DNA of 64,000 bases. Origin: Isochrysis galbana. Taxonomy: Eukaryota > Haptophyta > Isochrysidales > Isochrysidaceae. Below, piece by piece: positions 10,617 through 22,551 of this stretch. The notes under the pieces are model-generated. The model searched no databases and was not told where the DNA came from. It saw nothing but the letters and a program-made list of their open reading frames with translations. The translations under genes were made by a program, and so were the position numbers. The stretch spans positions 1 to 64,000 of the forward strand of contig CM030937.1 of the NCBI GenBank assembly GCA_018136815.1, given 5' to 3'. How positions within the stretch are numbered: the first letter of the stretch is position 1; each line of letters begins with the position of its first letter.

Positions 10617-10902
10617 CCCGCGCGCTCTCGCGAACTCCCACTTGCGAACCCCCCCCCCCGGCGTAACGTCCATAATTAGTATGTAAACCCCCTCTGTACG
10701 CCGTGTACGCGCCCAAATATGCAGTAAATATGTGAACCATGCACAAATATGTGATCGATATGTATATGGAAAATTTGACCCAAACATGTAGTTCAATATG
10801 TCACATATTTCTACCTAGTACCTAGGCCTAGTCCAGTGTAATACCAATACCCTAAAAATCGTGTGATAAAACCTCAATCTTGACTAAATGAAAATGAATT
10901 TT

Positions 10903-10943
10903 CACCCTTAGAAGTTAAAAGGCGTGTTTGACCGCCCTACTAT
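10903..10943 (-). repeat. Copy of the agggcggtcaaacacgcc repeat
   Basis: On the minus strand this reads gtagggcggtcaaacacgcc followed by ttttaacttctaagggtg. That is almost the same as 21303-21342 on the plus strand and is related to 21089-21130 and 29975-30030. The conserved start suggests a transposon terminus, but paired inverted ends were not found. Confidence 0.55.
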
Positions 10944-12591
10944 CTAGATAATACTGATAATTCTGATAATAGGTTTGGTCGAGGCACTATTGGTATCTAT
11001 CTAGATAGCCGTAGCCGAAGGGCACTATTAGACCATAAGGCTAGTAACCACTTTGATTTGGGCCTAACTGGATATTGTGGGTAGTTCACCCAAGCCTAAC
11101 TGGTTAGATAGTGGTAGTGACCACCCCCTATCTGGTTAGATAGTGGTAGTGGAAAAAGCATCTGGGTATTCTGTATTCTGGGTATCCAGATACCAGATAC
11201 CCGGCTAGGCTGCTAGGACGTCCACGCCCCCACATATTTGCACCATATAATTGCACCATACACCATATAATAATACCCCAATACGCAATACGTCTCCAAC
11301 ACGCCTATTCAAGCCCAATCTCCAAGCTATAATTAAGCCTTTTGCTTTTTGGATTTGCTCCACAATTCCCAATCCACCACATGCTTGTAGCTTGAGCTAG
11401 AGTTGTTCTATTTTTCGATCTGAGAATCATGACGCGGTCAACGTGATGACACTCTAGAGCACGCCTTGCTCGCAGCACATAATTGCCCATGAGTGTGAGT
11501 GTCCCCGTGAGCAGAGTCAGAGTGTGTGTGTTTGTGTTCTTGTGTTCTCCTTTGTCGCGCGAGGCATCTTTGCACTTGTGCCGCTGTGTGCTGTGTGCGT
11601 GCTGCGTGCGCACATGCGTGTGCAGTGCGTGTGTTGATCATGTATATATATTACTCTATGTATATCCAATACATTTGTGCAGAGGCACAACACACAGTAC
11701 ACAGTGTAGCTAGGAAGCTATTGCTACTACAGTATGCGCCCGATAGAGCCAAAAACGCGACACAGGCGGCTGTTGGCACGCGCGCGGTAGCGCGCGCGCA
11801 CTGCTATTAGAGGGCGGCTCCGCCGCCCTACTCGCATGAGTATCCTGAATAGTGACGTTTCACTACCCAGACGTACCCAGTGGGTAGGAGAGACGCCCCT
11901 ACCCCTACCCGCATGGAGGTGGGTAGTGGAAATGGGTGGTGAGTAGCTGGGTATCTAGATACCCAGCTATCCGGTTACTAGCCTTATTAGACCATTAGTA
12001 TCTATCTAGATAGCCGAAGGTACTCTAACCCTAACCTAATATCTATAGTATCTAGATAGTAGATAGCTCCAAATGCCAAATGAAACCTATTCACATTCTT
12101 AATGTAGGTGACGGGTGTTCATTGTCGCGCGCCTTGAGTTGGGTGGGTTCGCGGCGCGCGGCGCAGCCGCGGAGTGCATTTCGCCGTTGTTTCGGCAAAA
12201 CTTTTCTCTTGATTGAGCGCCTCTTTTACACGACTCGAGGAGAATCTTCAGGTTTTTTGACAGTGTTCACTTTGGGGGTCAAGGGTCAAGGGAGTAGTAG
12301 GCAGTTGCCTAAGTCCTAAGTTCAAACGGCAAACGGTCAAAAAGTTGGAGTTGAGTTCGCCTTCGACTCGTTTCTCTACCACCTACGTGTAGCGCGTGCA
12401 ATCAGCAGCACGACGGGCGGAGAGCGTGGTGGCGGTGGGTGCCAAGTCGATCCAGAAGAATGACGGGTGACGGTCTCAACTTTATTAAAGTACTCCACGT
12501 GTTCACCTGTTCAGCGCTTCCCCCGTCGTGGTGCTGATTGCACCGCGCGAGTAAAAGTACTCCTAGACTCCTACGCCTCTCATCCCCTGCA
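10944..12591. other. Gene-free, AT-richer repeat region
   Basis: Palindromic tatctagata words recur. A short direct repeat (ctggttagatagtggtagtg) occurs twice near 11105-11155. The inverted pair taaggctagtaacc (11038-11051) and ggttactagcctta (11972-11985) may bound a roughly 950-bp non-autonomous element. I see no gene. Confidence 0.4.
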
Positions 12592-12984
12592 GAGAGAGAG
12601 AGAGATGCAGAGGCTCTCTCTCTCTCTCTCTCTGGAGTCATCAAGAAAAGAGAGAGAGGAGCTGGCCACACTGTGCGGGGGGAGGGGGGGGAGTGTGAAG
12701 GGCTTTTGTTTTTGTGGGGGTAGAGAGAAGGGGGGTGCGGGAAAAGAAGAGGCCGCCCCCCTACACTGTGATACAGAGAGGCGAGGAGAGAGGGGAAGTG
12801 AAGGAGAAAGAGGAGTTCAAAAGCAGGAGGAGAGGTCCAAGTCGAGAGGCGGGGAGGGGGGGGAGGGGAAGAGTGGGGGGAGAGAAAGGGAGAGAGGAGA
12901 GGGAAGAAGGGAGGGGGGGGGGGAGGGGGGGGGGGCGGGGGCGGGGGGGGGGGGGCGTCCACGTGCGGACGACGTCGCCCGCCT

Positions 12985-13022
<38 letters not shown>

Positions 13023-13133
13023 ACGGCCCCCGTCCCCCGGCCCCGCCGCGAGCGACTGGGCGAGCCGAGCGAGCGGGCGAGGGAGGGAGAGAGAGAGAGA
13101 GAGGCAGAGAGAGAGAGGGAGAGAGAAAGGGAG
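12592..13133. repeat. GA/CT microsatellites and poly-G/poly-C leader of the RRM gene
   Basis: The tract holds gagaga and ctctct runs (12592-12660), G-rich sequence, a poly-C stretch at about 12987-13021, and then gagagaga up to the ATG at 13134. Long frames here on both strands translate as Ser-Leu or Pro repeats and are not genes. It is probably promoter and 5' UTR. Confidence 0.75.
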
Positions 13134-14509
13134 ATGGGCGCCGACAAGAAGGAGAAGAAGAAGGCGAAGAAGGAGGAGGTGAAGAGCCCCCCGAGGCGTA
13201 CGCAGCGTGACCAGCAAGCCGGGGGAAGTGGTGGAAGGGGCGAAGGGAGGCGGCGGCGGGATGGATGATGGGTGGAGTATGGGGATTGGGGATGGGCTTC
13301 AGGGGAAGCGGAGAGCCACAGCTGTGTGCGTGAGGCTTACCTGTCACATAAACTACCCGTCTGCATCTCCTTCTCGCGCAGGCTGCCGAGGACGCCGTCA
13401 AGAAGGAGAAGAAGGAGAAGAAGAAGTCGAAGAACGAGGAGGTCGTTGACGACGAGGCTGCGAAGAAGGCGGCCAAGAAGACGAAGAAGGAGGCCAAGGC
13501 GCAGGCCGAGGAGGTCGATAAAAAGGACAAAAAGGAGAAGAAGAAGGACAAGAAGGACAAGAAGCGCGTCGCCGAGGAGGAGCCGGACGAGAAGCCCGTC
13601 GCCAAGAAGGGCCCTGCCTCAACGCCCCAAGCTACCACAGAGCCGCCTATTGACCGCGTCTTCGTCGGCAATCTTCCCTTCAGCGTTACAGACGACCAGA
13701 TCAAGGAAGTGTTCGCCAGCTGCGGAGCCGTCACGTCCATCGACTGGCTCACGTTTCCGGACTCAGGCAAGTTCAAGGGGGCGGGGTTCCTTCAGTTTGA
13801 AACGGGTGAGGCTGCAGCCGCAGCGACGGCTCTCAACGGCAATGACCTCGATGGGCGTCCCATGAAGGTGGAGATTGCCGCGCCGCGCAAGACTGGCGGC
13901 GGTGGCGCAGGCGCCGGGACGAACGATCCGGGCGAGCCCTCAAACGCCATCTTCCTCGGTAACCTTTCCTGGTCGATCGATGAAGAACAGGTGCGCAAGG
14001 CTTTCGGTGAGTGCGGCGAGATTGTGCGCGTCAAGTTTCTCGAGCGGGATGGGCAGTTCATGGGCAAGGCCTTCGTTGACTTCGACTCGGTCGAGTCGGC
14101 AACCAAGGCCGTCGCGCTTGATGGCACCGACCTCGCTGGTCGGCCGGCGCGCATCAACTTTTCCAAGCCGCGCGAGAAGAAGGAGGGCTGGGAGTCAACG
14201 GGCAAGCCGCAGCGCACCTACAAGCCGCAGAACCCAAAGCCGGAGGGCTGCGTCGAACTTTTCGTGGGCAATCTTCCGTGGTCGATCACTGACGAGAAGA
14301 TCGCTGCATTCTTCGAGCCCGCGGGCACGGTAACCAACACGCGCTGGCTCAATGATCGCGAGTCGGGAGAGTTCAAGGGTGTTGGCTTTGTCACTCTTGA
14401 GACGACGGAGCAGGTGGACAAGGCCGTTGCGCAGCTGGCTGGTGAGTACCTGGACGGCAGGCAGGTGCGACTGGATTACGCGGGAAAGAAGAAGGAAAAG
14501 TCCTGGTGA
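13134..14509 (+). CDS. Nucleolin-like protein with Lys-rich N terminus and three RRMs
   Basis: Exon 1 is 13134-13178 (MGADKKEKKKAKKEE) and exon 2 is 13382-14509. The intron is 203 bp, GT-AG, phase 0, giving about 390 residues. The N-terminal third is a charged KKEK/KKDK tail. Three RNA-recognition motifs follow, each with RNP2 and RNP1 visible: VFVGNL...KGAGFLQF, IFLGNL...MGKAFVDF and LFVGNL...KGVGFVTL. A basic tail KKKEKSW closes the protein. This is the layout of nucleolin/Gar2/Nsr1-like proteins of the nucleolus (pre-rRNA processing), though here the N-terminal repeats are basic rather than acidic-serine. A generic three-RRM RNA-binding protein is the alternative. GA-rich sequence leads directly to the start codon. 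Confidence 0.9.
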
Positions 14510-15703
14510 TTTTGCCTCGAGACGCGGTCTTTCACCGTCGGAAGCTGCGGGCGAGCTGCGGGCCCGTCGTTTTTCTCGGCCACAACTAACAGTGCATACC
14601 ACCGGCGAGTTGTGTGTTGTGGCCTAGAGAATACTGCAGGCGAGTCACAGGCCATTCGTTCTTCTGGCCCCGCCATCTCTGCGCCGCAACTGCAGTCGTG
14701 ACCGGAAGCAGCAATATGACCTACTTTCTTGGGCTTTTCGATGTGTGGCATGCCCGATTGTGCTTTGTCTTCTTTCAATCGTGTGTGTTGTACTACTTCA
14801 CTCAACGTGCAAGGTGTGGAAGGCGGTTGGTGCTCCAAAAAATCTTAATGTTCTCACCGGGTTGTATCTCGTATCTCCATGCTTCGTGAGGGGAATGGGC
14901 GCGATCTGCGCTCCTAGATCGGCTACGTGCCCTCCCACCCCGCGCTTTCGATCCGCTCGTCCCCCGCGCGAGGTTCTTTCCGCCCTCCGCGTGCGGTTTG
15001 TCGCCTCCGGCCGTAATATATTTCCCCCGCGCGCGCGAGATTCCTGCAACAAGGACTTGAGCAATTCGGAAGACACGCAGAACGCGCTAGCTCAGCGAGC
15101 CTGCGCCCATGGCACCGGTCTGTCGGGGTGGCGGTTGGCGTGCGGCCTTCACCTGCCGACACCGGCGCCGGGCTCGGCTCAGCCATCGAGCGCCATCAGC
15201 TCCAGCTCATGCTCATGCTCATTCGCCATGGAAGGCGGTTGTCAGACAACCAATGCCAATGCTCGCGATTGCATCCTTTGCTGGAGGGCGCCAGAATTCA
15301 GTTTTTGTCTATAAAAACGTCGCTGAATACATGATAAAAGCGAGAGAAATCCCCATCGGATTCGGATTCGCGATTCGCATGTGACATGTGAGGCAGAAGA
15401 GAGACGGAGAGAGGGCCGACGTTTGCAGTCAAATGCGGAGTGAAACCTCTGTGAAATCGGAGTGAAACCCTTGTGAAAACCCCCGATAGAGAAGAGAGTG
15501 AGAGGGGAAAGACGAGAAGCCCCGCGGGGCGACGAGAAGCGAGAAGGGAGAGAGAGTGTGTGTGTTGGGGGGAGAGGAGGGAGTGCCCGCGCTCCAACGA
15601 GAAAAAAAAAGACTCCCTCGCAGAGGATGTGAATCTGGAGATGCGACCGGGGGGGGGGGGGGGGGGGGGAGGGAGTTGGAGGAGAACGAGAGAGAACTCT
15701 GCG
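14510..15703. other. Intergenic region with GA/G-rich leader before the SDR gene
   Basis: No gene is recognised. A tctataaaaacg sequence at about 15308-15319 could be TATA-like but lies some 390 bases from the next start. Gagaga and a poly-G run (15646-15669) precede the ATG at 15704. Confidence 0.4.
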
Positions 15704-16612
15704 ATGCTCTCCCTCGCCGTCGGCTCCCTCGCTCTCTCTCTGGGCTCTTCTCGGGGCGGAGTGGCTCAGATGAGCGAGTCGGCTCCGTGCGTGACTGTGC
15801 TAGGCGGCTCCGGCTTCGTGGGTAGCCGTGTGTGCAAGCTGCTCGTGGGTGAGGGAGCGAGGGTGAGGTCTGTCTCGCGCTCTGGCGCCCCTCCCTCGTG
15901 GGCTCTCTCTGAGCCGTGGGTCGAGAGCGTGGAGTGGGTGGCGAACGAACTCACAAAAGGGCCAAGAGAGGATCTAGAGGCCGCGATTGGAACGCCGGAC
16001 GCCGTCGTCTCTTGCGTCGGCGCAGTTGGATTCGATGGGGCCAACCTGCTCAATGGAAATGGAAAGGCCAACACTGAGGCAGCTAAAGCGGTCAAGAAGG
16101 CCGGGACGGCGACACGCTACGCGTTCGTCTCGGTGAGCTCAGAGCTGGAGGCGCTGGACGGCACGTTCTGGCTCCCCGAGTGGCTCACCTGCTATTTCGC
16201 CGGCAAGAAGCAGGCTGAGGAGGCCATTGTCGACGCAGTCGGGCGCGAGGGCGTGACCGTTATCAGGCCCACCTTCATCTACGGCGGCGATGCCTTTGGT
16301 CTCACACCGCCACGCGTGGCTGCCGGCTACGGCTCCGCCGTGGAGGAGATCCTCTCCAACGGCATCATTAGCAAAATCGCCGACATCATGCCGGGCACCA
16401 TCAAGATCGCGCTCCGGCCGCCTGTTTCGGCCGAAGCCGTCGCGGGCGCGTGTGTGAACGCGGCTCTTGGCAAGATCGACGAGCGCGAACTCGACACCAC
16501 TGCCAAAATCAACAAGGCAGCGGGAGCGCCTGCGGCCACAGGCTTCTCCGACTTTGTCGCCGCCATCTCGGAGAAGGTGTCGGAGCTGACGGCCAAGAAG
16601 GCCGAGGCATGA
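15704..16612 (+). CDS. Atypical SDR: NAD(P)-dependent epimerase/dehydratase-like protein
   Basis: This is a single exon of 302 residues. A hydrophobic N terminus (MLSLAVGSLALSLGSS) could be a signal or targeting peptide. The Rossmann nucleotide-binding motif follows at once: VTVLGGSGFVGSRVCKLL (GxxGxxG). Further on come the substrate/NAD pocket segment VSCVGAVGFDG, the active-site YxxxK in CYFAGKKQAEEAI, and VIRPTFIYGGDAFG. The lineage resembles NDUFA9/NmrA-like atypical SDRs of mitochondria and plastids that bind NADPH and often act as complex-assembly or quinone-related proteins. The substrate is not predictable. The frame is open upstream to 15473, but that part is GA/poly-G low complexity, so the first good ATG is chosen. 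Confidence 0.88.
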   Translation: MLSLAVGSLALSLGSSRGGVAQMSESAPCVTVLGGSGFVGSRVCKLLVGEGARVRSVSRSGAPPSWALSEPWVESVEWVANELTKGPREDLEAAIGTPDAVVSCVGAVGFDGANLLNGNGKANTEAAKAVKKAGTATRYAFVSVSSELEALDGTFWLPEWLTCYFAGKKQAEEAIVDAVGREGVTVIRPTFIYGGDAFGLTPPRVAAGYGSAVEEILSNGIISKIADIMPGTIKIALRPPVSAEAVAGACVNAALGKIDERELDTTAKINKAAGAPAATGFSDFVAAISEKVSELTAKKAEA

Positions 16613-17249
16613 GGGGTCCTGACTGTGAGAATGGAGGACAGTAGAGCCCTTAGTGCTCGCCCGACAGCAATGCACAAGGCACAAGGCCCCGCTATCAGAT
16701 GCAGGTGTTGCAGTAGGGTGCATGCACCACGCGTGCCGATCTTAATTGCTTTCGCGAGTTGGTGCAAATTAGTCCACATGCCAGCATAGCCACCATGATA
16801 TTATGATAGCTGATAGCACGCCACAAAGATTGCTACTCGTATTCGTATTGCACATCGCACATCGCAATTATTTGACGCTTAACAGCCCATGAGTCGATCG
16901 AGGACGCGACCTCGCATGGCGCCTAGACGCTATGCCACCCACGCCTCTACACCCAGAGGCCAGAGTGAGAGAGACTGCGAGACCGAGGGCGGCTCGTACT
17001 GCGCAGTAGTAGCAAGTAATGCCGTCGCGAAGGCCCTCCTACCATTTGCTGCCCACGTAAGTCTAAGAGTCTACTCCTACTCGCTGCGCTCCTCGCTTGG
17101 CAAACGATTTTCTAGTAGAAGCGCTAGTGCGCGGCCTGTATCGAGTGGTCCCCGGAGAGGGAGCGAAGGGATGGAGAGAGAGGGAGAGGGAGGGGGAGAG
17201 GAGAGGGGGGGAGAGAAGAGAAGAGAGAGAAAAAGAAAGATAGAGATAG

Positions 17250-17301
<52 letters not shown>

Positions 17302-17456
17302 GGAGAGAGAGAGAGAGAGAGAGAGAGAAGGGGGTGGGGGGAAGGGAGAGGGAGAGAGCGAGAGAGGGAGTGGAGAGTGTGTGGGGGAAGGTGGGTGGTT
17401 GGTCGTATCCCTCCCTCCTTTCCCCCGCGCCCTTTAGGAGAGCTCCGCTGCTGCTG
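16613..17456. other. Intergenic region with (GATA)n and (GA)n tracts
   Basis: A (GATA)n tetranucleotide array spans about 17238-17301 inside a longer GA-rich stretch (17160-17390) that leads to the gene starting at 17457. No gene is seen. The first half should hold the 3' UTR of the SDR gene. Confidence 0.7.
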
Positions 17457-20400
17457 ATGGCATGTGGCGCCGCCGTCGAGCGTGCTCTCGACTTTCTGGC
17501 GGCTCTGGAAGCACATCGGCCACCTCCCCCAGACAGGCGGGGCAGCGCCAACGAGGAGCGCCCGGCCCACAAGCGGTCTCTCCCTCCCTCTCACGTCCCA
17601 CCGGAGACTCGGTTCACGCGCTCGGTCTGTTCACGGGTTGCTCCGCTGCTCTCACGCGAGAGGGCGATCGAGCACGAGCGATTGATGGTGGACGATTGGC
17701 TGAGCGCACATGCCAGTTGGGGCAGAGAGCCATCGCGGCCACTGCTGGTGGATGCGCTACTCGAGCGCTCGGCCGCCGACCGGAGGGAGGGCGTGCTGCT
17801 GCCCAGCCGCTTTGTGCGTTCCTGTCTTGACCAGGCGGCGGTGAGGAGGCTTGGCGCACCACTGCTGCCGGCGTGGTCGCTTCATGCCGGGGGGGTGATC
17901 CCACTCGTCGAATGGATGGGACTTCTGCATCCTGAGGAGCAGAGTGCTTGGGGCGCCGCCCTCGCTCGGCTTCATTCGCTGGGAGCCACCATCGCGGACG
18001 CAGCAACAGTGTGCGAGGGACTGCTCACGGTTGCCGCAGCCGAGGCCTTCCACTTCAGCATGGCAGCGTCACTCGACATGGCCAACAATGTAGGAGACAC
18101 TTGGAGACACAACGGCACGGCTTCGACCGACGGTGCACGCGGCGACGCCTCGGCTCGGCCGCGCGTGAAGGCTGCATGTGAAGCTATTCTCCGCTCATAT
18201 CTCGAGTGCTCTAATGACGACAGTGCATGCTCCCGACCCCTGCCCTCTTGCGTCCCAGCCCCGGGTGTGCCCGTGCACGTCTTGGATGGGAACGTTGAAG
18301 GCTCGATGCGCCCCACGGGCACTGGCTTAGCCACAGGCGTCGTCGGCCTCTGGCGCGCAATCCGCTTGTTGCGGGCAGTCGCTACAGCGACGAGCCGGTG
18401 TGAGGAACGCGAAGGCATGGCTGCAACCCAGTGGGTGCTCGAGTGGCTGGTCAAAGCTCGGGCTTGTAGCGCGTTTGCACTAACTGGACCGGAAGGACTA
18501 GCGGGCAGATCGAACGCGGCGGGTAGTGCCGCGCGTCCTTCCTCTATCCTTGCTTTGGCAGCCGAGGATATCGACTGTCTTATTAAACAGAGCAAAGCGA
18601 AGGAGATGAATCAGAGCGTCGCTAGAGATGCTGGCGGCGGCGATAGTGGGAGTGTCGTTGGCGGCACATGCGCCGAGCGAGGTGCAGGTCATGGAAGTAG
18701 ACTCGTTCCCTCACCATCTATGGGTCCACTCCCGATCGCGCTCAAAGAGTTGGCGGCGTGCCTCGATCTGGCGGTGGGGCACGAGGCGGTCGTATCGCTC
18801 ATGTTGCGGCTGGTTCTCTCACACGGAGTCTCCGCCCAATGCCTCAGCCGCCAGCAGTTGGCGCCATGGCTGGCGATAGCTCGCTTCCACGCTTGCGGGG
18901 CTGTCGACGCGGCAGCTTTAGATGAGGTCATCACCAAGCGAGCTGCGGCTTGGGATGCCGCGATGCGCGCGGCTGTTGAGTTGCAGATCAACGCTCTTTC
19001 TGCGCGTACTGAGATTCCAAATGGAAGCGCTGCAGCGCCGGTGCCTGAGAGAGAGCCGCGGAACGCCGCCGGCGAGGCAGAGCCCGCGGCGACGGCGAGC
19101 ATGCTTTCGGACACGTCGTGGCTGGAGTTCCTGTTGCTACTTCATCTGCACATTTGCGGCACGGACGCATATAATACAGCAATGACTTCAATACTCCACG
19201 CGCTGCTAGTGGCTGATGGGGGGGCTGCTGCCGGCAATGCAGCTGGGGATCGGGCAGTGGTGGCAGGCACGGGCACGGGGTCGTGCCGCAATTTCTTCTC
19301 GTCCCAGCAGGCGTGCTCGCGTCTGCTCCGTGCGCTCGCGGACCTCGTCCCTCTTCTCTCGCTGTCTGCCCTCCAGCTGCACCAGCGGTTGCTACGCCCC
19401 TTCGCATGCACGTCTGCCAGGAGCCTGAACGCCGTGAATGACGTCTTGGACTTACTGCGGACACGGGCGGTCGACTTGAGTTCGACGGGAAGCTCGCATG
19501 GCCTAGGCGCGGCCGGAGGCGCTGGTGTTGCACGTGGTCGGTCCGACGGAGGCGGTGCGGCCGGTGTAGGCGGCGACTCAGAAGATCCCGACGACGTGGA
19601 GGCTGCAGCGTTGCTCGACGAAATGATAGCTCACTTCGCAAACCACAAATCGCTTACACGAGCAGCGCAGCAGGTGTGGAAGATGCCATATACGGGCTCC
19701 TCAGGTCGCTAATGACCTCAATCACCGCAGGTAGTCTGACGATCCCCGTCCCTCTCTTCAGGTCATCTTTTTCCGCAAGGCTTTCTGGAGGAAGCATGTC
19801 GCGCCTCTCACTCTGAGGCCTCGCGAGGGCAAGGATGAGGCAGGGGTGGCGGCGGAAAGGACTCGCCGGTCCCTTGTGGAATATCTCATTGGCAAGGGGA
19901 TGTTGAAAACGCCGATGCTCCCGGTCGCAGGAGTGGGTGCGAGGGAGCCGTGCGTGCCTCTCTGCGAGCGCCCCGATGGCGCCGTCGCTATGCTGCCATC
20001 GGGATGGAATGCCCTGCTTGCATCCTTGCCACATCTTGTTGCGAGCGGCGATTCCACGAGTATGGATGCCACCTTGGCATCACTCGCCGAATTAATGCGC
20101 CTTGATGATAGCCGCATCGCGCTAGGCGATGATGACATCACCGACCTGTCAGTGGTATCTGTCGGACGGTCGGCAAGTGCGGCAACTCGCGCAACCGGTG
20201 GGCTAACGCAGCTGCTACAACAAATTCTCGAAGCCTTTTCGTGCTGTGTGTCACGCGCTCCTTCGCTCTGTGGAAGCGGTGCGGCACGTGGTTGGCTCAC
20301 GCTCTTCGTACGCAAGTTGTTATGGGAACCACAGCTCGCGTGGCCTGCGCTTCATCATGTTCTGTGGGGCTGGCTGCGCTTAGCCGTGGCCAACCGCATG

Positions 20401-21051
20401 GGAGCTCATCAACGGCCCCTGGCCTTGCTCCTGCTGAGTCTAGGATCTGAACAGAGGCGATCGGTGGCTGCTCGTCGCCAGGCTCCGGTCGCGTGCCGCG
20501 CGTGCGATGACCACGCCCGCCATGTGCTACATGTTCGTGGCAGGAGAGGTTGCGCAATCGAGACGCTCTTGATCAACCTGCCAATAGGGGACCCAACCGA
20601 GAGAGCCTGGACAATCAACTTGGCGATGGAGTGCTTGGCGGCATCGGTGGAGGCGTTTGATGCTGTCGATGTAGGCAAGGCGCCACCGGCTGCTTGGGCG
20701 TCACCACAGGCCTCGGACGACCTGCTCGTGAGGCGGGATGTCCGCAGTAAGGCCTCGCCCACAGCGGGCGATACCCAAAGTATCGTGGATACCCTAAGGC
20801 CCCCACCAGTTGCTGTTGTGTGGCTTCCGCCGGCACTGCCACAGCTGTTGCTATGGCTGTGCGACCGATCTTGCGGGCAAGAATACGAGGCGTTGGCTCG
20901 AAGCGTTGCCACATTGGAACGAGAGGCGGCCACACTGGCGCGGTGCCGGCTTATCGAGCCTGGGGTTGCAAAGGTCCTTCAAGAGATCGATCCACCTACC
21001 GAGCAGCAGACCATCCGGTGGCAACTGCTTGTGGGAATGGATGATGCGTGA
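17457..21051 (+). CDS. Large helical protein, possible FANCA (Fanconi anaemia A) relative
   Basis: Exons 17457-19673 and 19762-21051 give 1168 residues. The 88-bp intron is phase 0, between AAQQ and VIFFRKAF. The protein is Ala/Leu/Arg-rich, predicted almost entirely alpha-helical, with disordered Gly-rich loops and no membrane segment or catalytic motif. The segment after the intron, FFRKAFWRKHVAPLTLRPRE...RSLVEYLIGKGMLKTPML, recalls from memory the conserved FF...LP.LLTPR...FI..L...GKIP block of FANCA, a scaffold of the Fanconi core complex in interstrand-crosslink repair. Human FANCA is about 1455 residues, so the length is in range. This assignment is tentative; another HEAT-like scaffold is possible. 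The gene model itself is strong because both exons stay open over kilobases. Confidence 0.8.
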
Positions 21052-21088
21052 AAATTTTCACATGCCATCATGTTGATGCTTGGTACAA

Positions 21089-21343
21089 TAGGGCGGTCGA
21101 ACAGGGCTTTTTAAGTACTAATATTGGGGGGGTCGACATTTTTGACCGTGAGCGGAAAGCCCCGGCGAAAGCTGGTCGGAGGGTCTCCCGGCCTTTCCAG
21201 CATCCTCGTCCAAAAATGCGGTACGAAGTCCCGTCTGACACCCCCCCCCCCAAGCACACGCTTTGGCGGCTTACACGAGCCGAACTGGATGTCGCTCCCA
21301 CTGATAGGGCGGTCAAACACGCCTTTTAACTTCTAAGGGTGAC
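21089..21343 (+). repeat. Two copies of the agggcggtcaaac repeat with a spacer
   Basis: The copy at 21089-21160 (agggcggtcgaacagggctttttaa, later tttttgaccgtgagcg) matches 29992-30066. The copy at 21303-21342 matches 10903-10943. They lie in direct orientation just downstream of the large helical-protein gene and immediately before a LINE/SINE mosaic. Confidence 0.55.
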
Positions 21344-21463
21344 AACTAAGTTTATACTTGGTTGCCCCATGGGGGGGCACGAGCCCCCCCTCTCTCCACT
21401 CCTCCCCTGCCATGGGGGAGGAACCACCCATCCTCCTGGCACGCCTGATGGCTTGCCAGGAGC
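21344..21463 (+). mobile_element. 5'-head fragment of SINE family A
   Basis: It starts aactaagtttatacttgg, continues gccccatgggggggcacgag and ends at gatggcttgccaggagc. This is the 5' 120 bases of the family A element seen in reverse at 10393, 37331 and 46935. It is directly followed by another aactaagtttatacttgg that opens a LINE. Confidence 0.65.
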
Positions 21464-22545
21464 AACTAAGTTTATACTTGGACGCGATGGAGCGCGCCGC
21501 CGCGACTCCCCTCTCCTTCGGGCCCCCGCCGAGAGCGGCCCCCCTGCCCACATGGACCTGTCGCTGGCAAAGCGGCCGCGCCCGCCCTCAGAGGCCGAAC
21601 AGGTGCGCGCGACCCCGATCGCGCCACACGGCCCGTGGCCTCGGCCACACCATGCGCAGCAGCCATGCTGGCCCCCCCATGGGGGACAGCAGACTGCAAG
21701 ACTCAGAGAGACAGCAACAGGCAGGAGGGACCTGCACTCCACAGGGCATGCCTTGTGGCAGAGGCCACACCCATCCCGACGAGGGTCGCGCCGCCTCGGC
21801 GGCGCGGCCCGCGGCCGGATGGCCCTTATGGGCACAACATTCTGACAATCTGTCTGACGCACAAAAGGATCATGTATCTCTGTCCACACAGGGAGAGGAA
21901 GCAAACACCCACTCCTACACCAAGACCCCCAAGACAACCTGAACCGCGGCACCTCCATGCACGACAGCCAGCGACACGACCGACCCCTACCCCCCGCAGG
22001 CTTGCCTCTCAGGACCCAGAATCAGAAAATGAAGATCAACAAACAGACTCTGACGCCACCTACGAAATGTCTTTCAGCCAGGCGGGCGATCTAGTGCTAC
22101 TCGACACGACGGTCTATGCGGCCATTGTCGAGCTTCTGCTTGAGCTCGAGGGAGCGGACCCCGAGCTTGACTTCTGGGCCCGCTCCTCGAGGGGCCCCTG
22201 GCACATAGCAGTCAACGAAGACTGCATGCAACAATTCCAAGCCCGATATGGGCTCCAAACCACAATCCGCGTCCATCAAACGGACGTGGCGGTCAAAGTC
22301 GAAATTGAATCCATAGAGGGCAAGCTGAACAGGAAGGGCACCTCATCGCGCAAGGCGTTGTATGAGGCCCTTCAAGACACAGCGGCCCACTTCGTAGTGG
22401 AAGCCGACGGCGCCTGCCACCTCCATCTCGGCGACGTGCTTGTCGACGATGGCACGGCCCTCGTCGCCCATCTTGGACGGAGCATGCCGGTGGGCTGTAG
22501 CGCCGGGGAGGAGAGGCAGCTCGACTTCCAAAAAAAGAACATCTG
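21464..22545 (+). mobile_element. LINE ORF1 segment, truncated
   Basis: The short leader aactaagtttatacttggacgcg precedes ATGGAGCGCGCC at 21487. The ORF1 frame shifts within the first 150 codons. It then reads well from about 21990 to 22545 (DPESENEDQQTDSDATYEMS, then FWARSSRGPWHIAVNEDCMQ, then SIEGKLNRKGTSSRKALYE). This block is homologous to the ORF1 of the LINE at 42526 (GKGPWIFYVDDDAHNQFKAAY-like). It breaks at a poly-G junction (22550), beyond which LINE sequence continues on the opposite strand, the pattern left by 5' inversion (twin priming) or template switching. Confidence 0.65.
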
Positions 22546-22551
22546 AAGATT

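Larger units (their letters stand above)
9659..10839. mobile_element. Inverted-repeat-bounded element carrying a SINE insertion
   Basis: The left block (9659-9690: ccagtgtaggcctag, ctaggtagaaatatgt) and the right block (10804-10839) are imperfect inverted copies that include aggcctag and aggtagaaatatgtg. The interior is AT-rich with many copies of the word aaatatgt plus a CT-rich tract. A SINE-like element is nested inside. I infer a small non-autonomous DNA element; its target-site duplication was not resolved. Confidence 0.35.

Noticed and set aside
10012-10796. Reverse-strand frames with Glu-Arg/Ser repeats across the SINE
   Set aside because: They are produced by the CT tract and cross the SINE boundaries and its target-site duplication.
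12018-12036. Telomere-like ctaaccctaacc run
   Set aside because: Only two units in the interior of the scaffold, with no array.
12402-13268. Ser-Leu, Pro and Glu-Arg repeat frames upstream of the RRM gene
   Set aside because: Purely microsatellite-driven, on both strands, with no support beyond the repeat.
15308-15319. TATA box tctataaaaacg for the SDR gene
   Set aside because: It lies about 390 bases from the start codon with no other promoter evidence, and GA/G-rich tracts lie closer.
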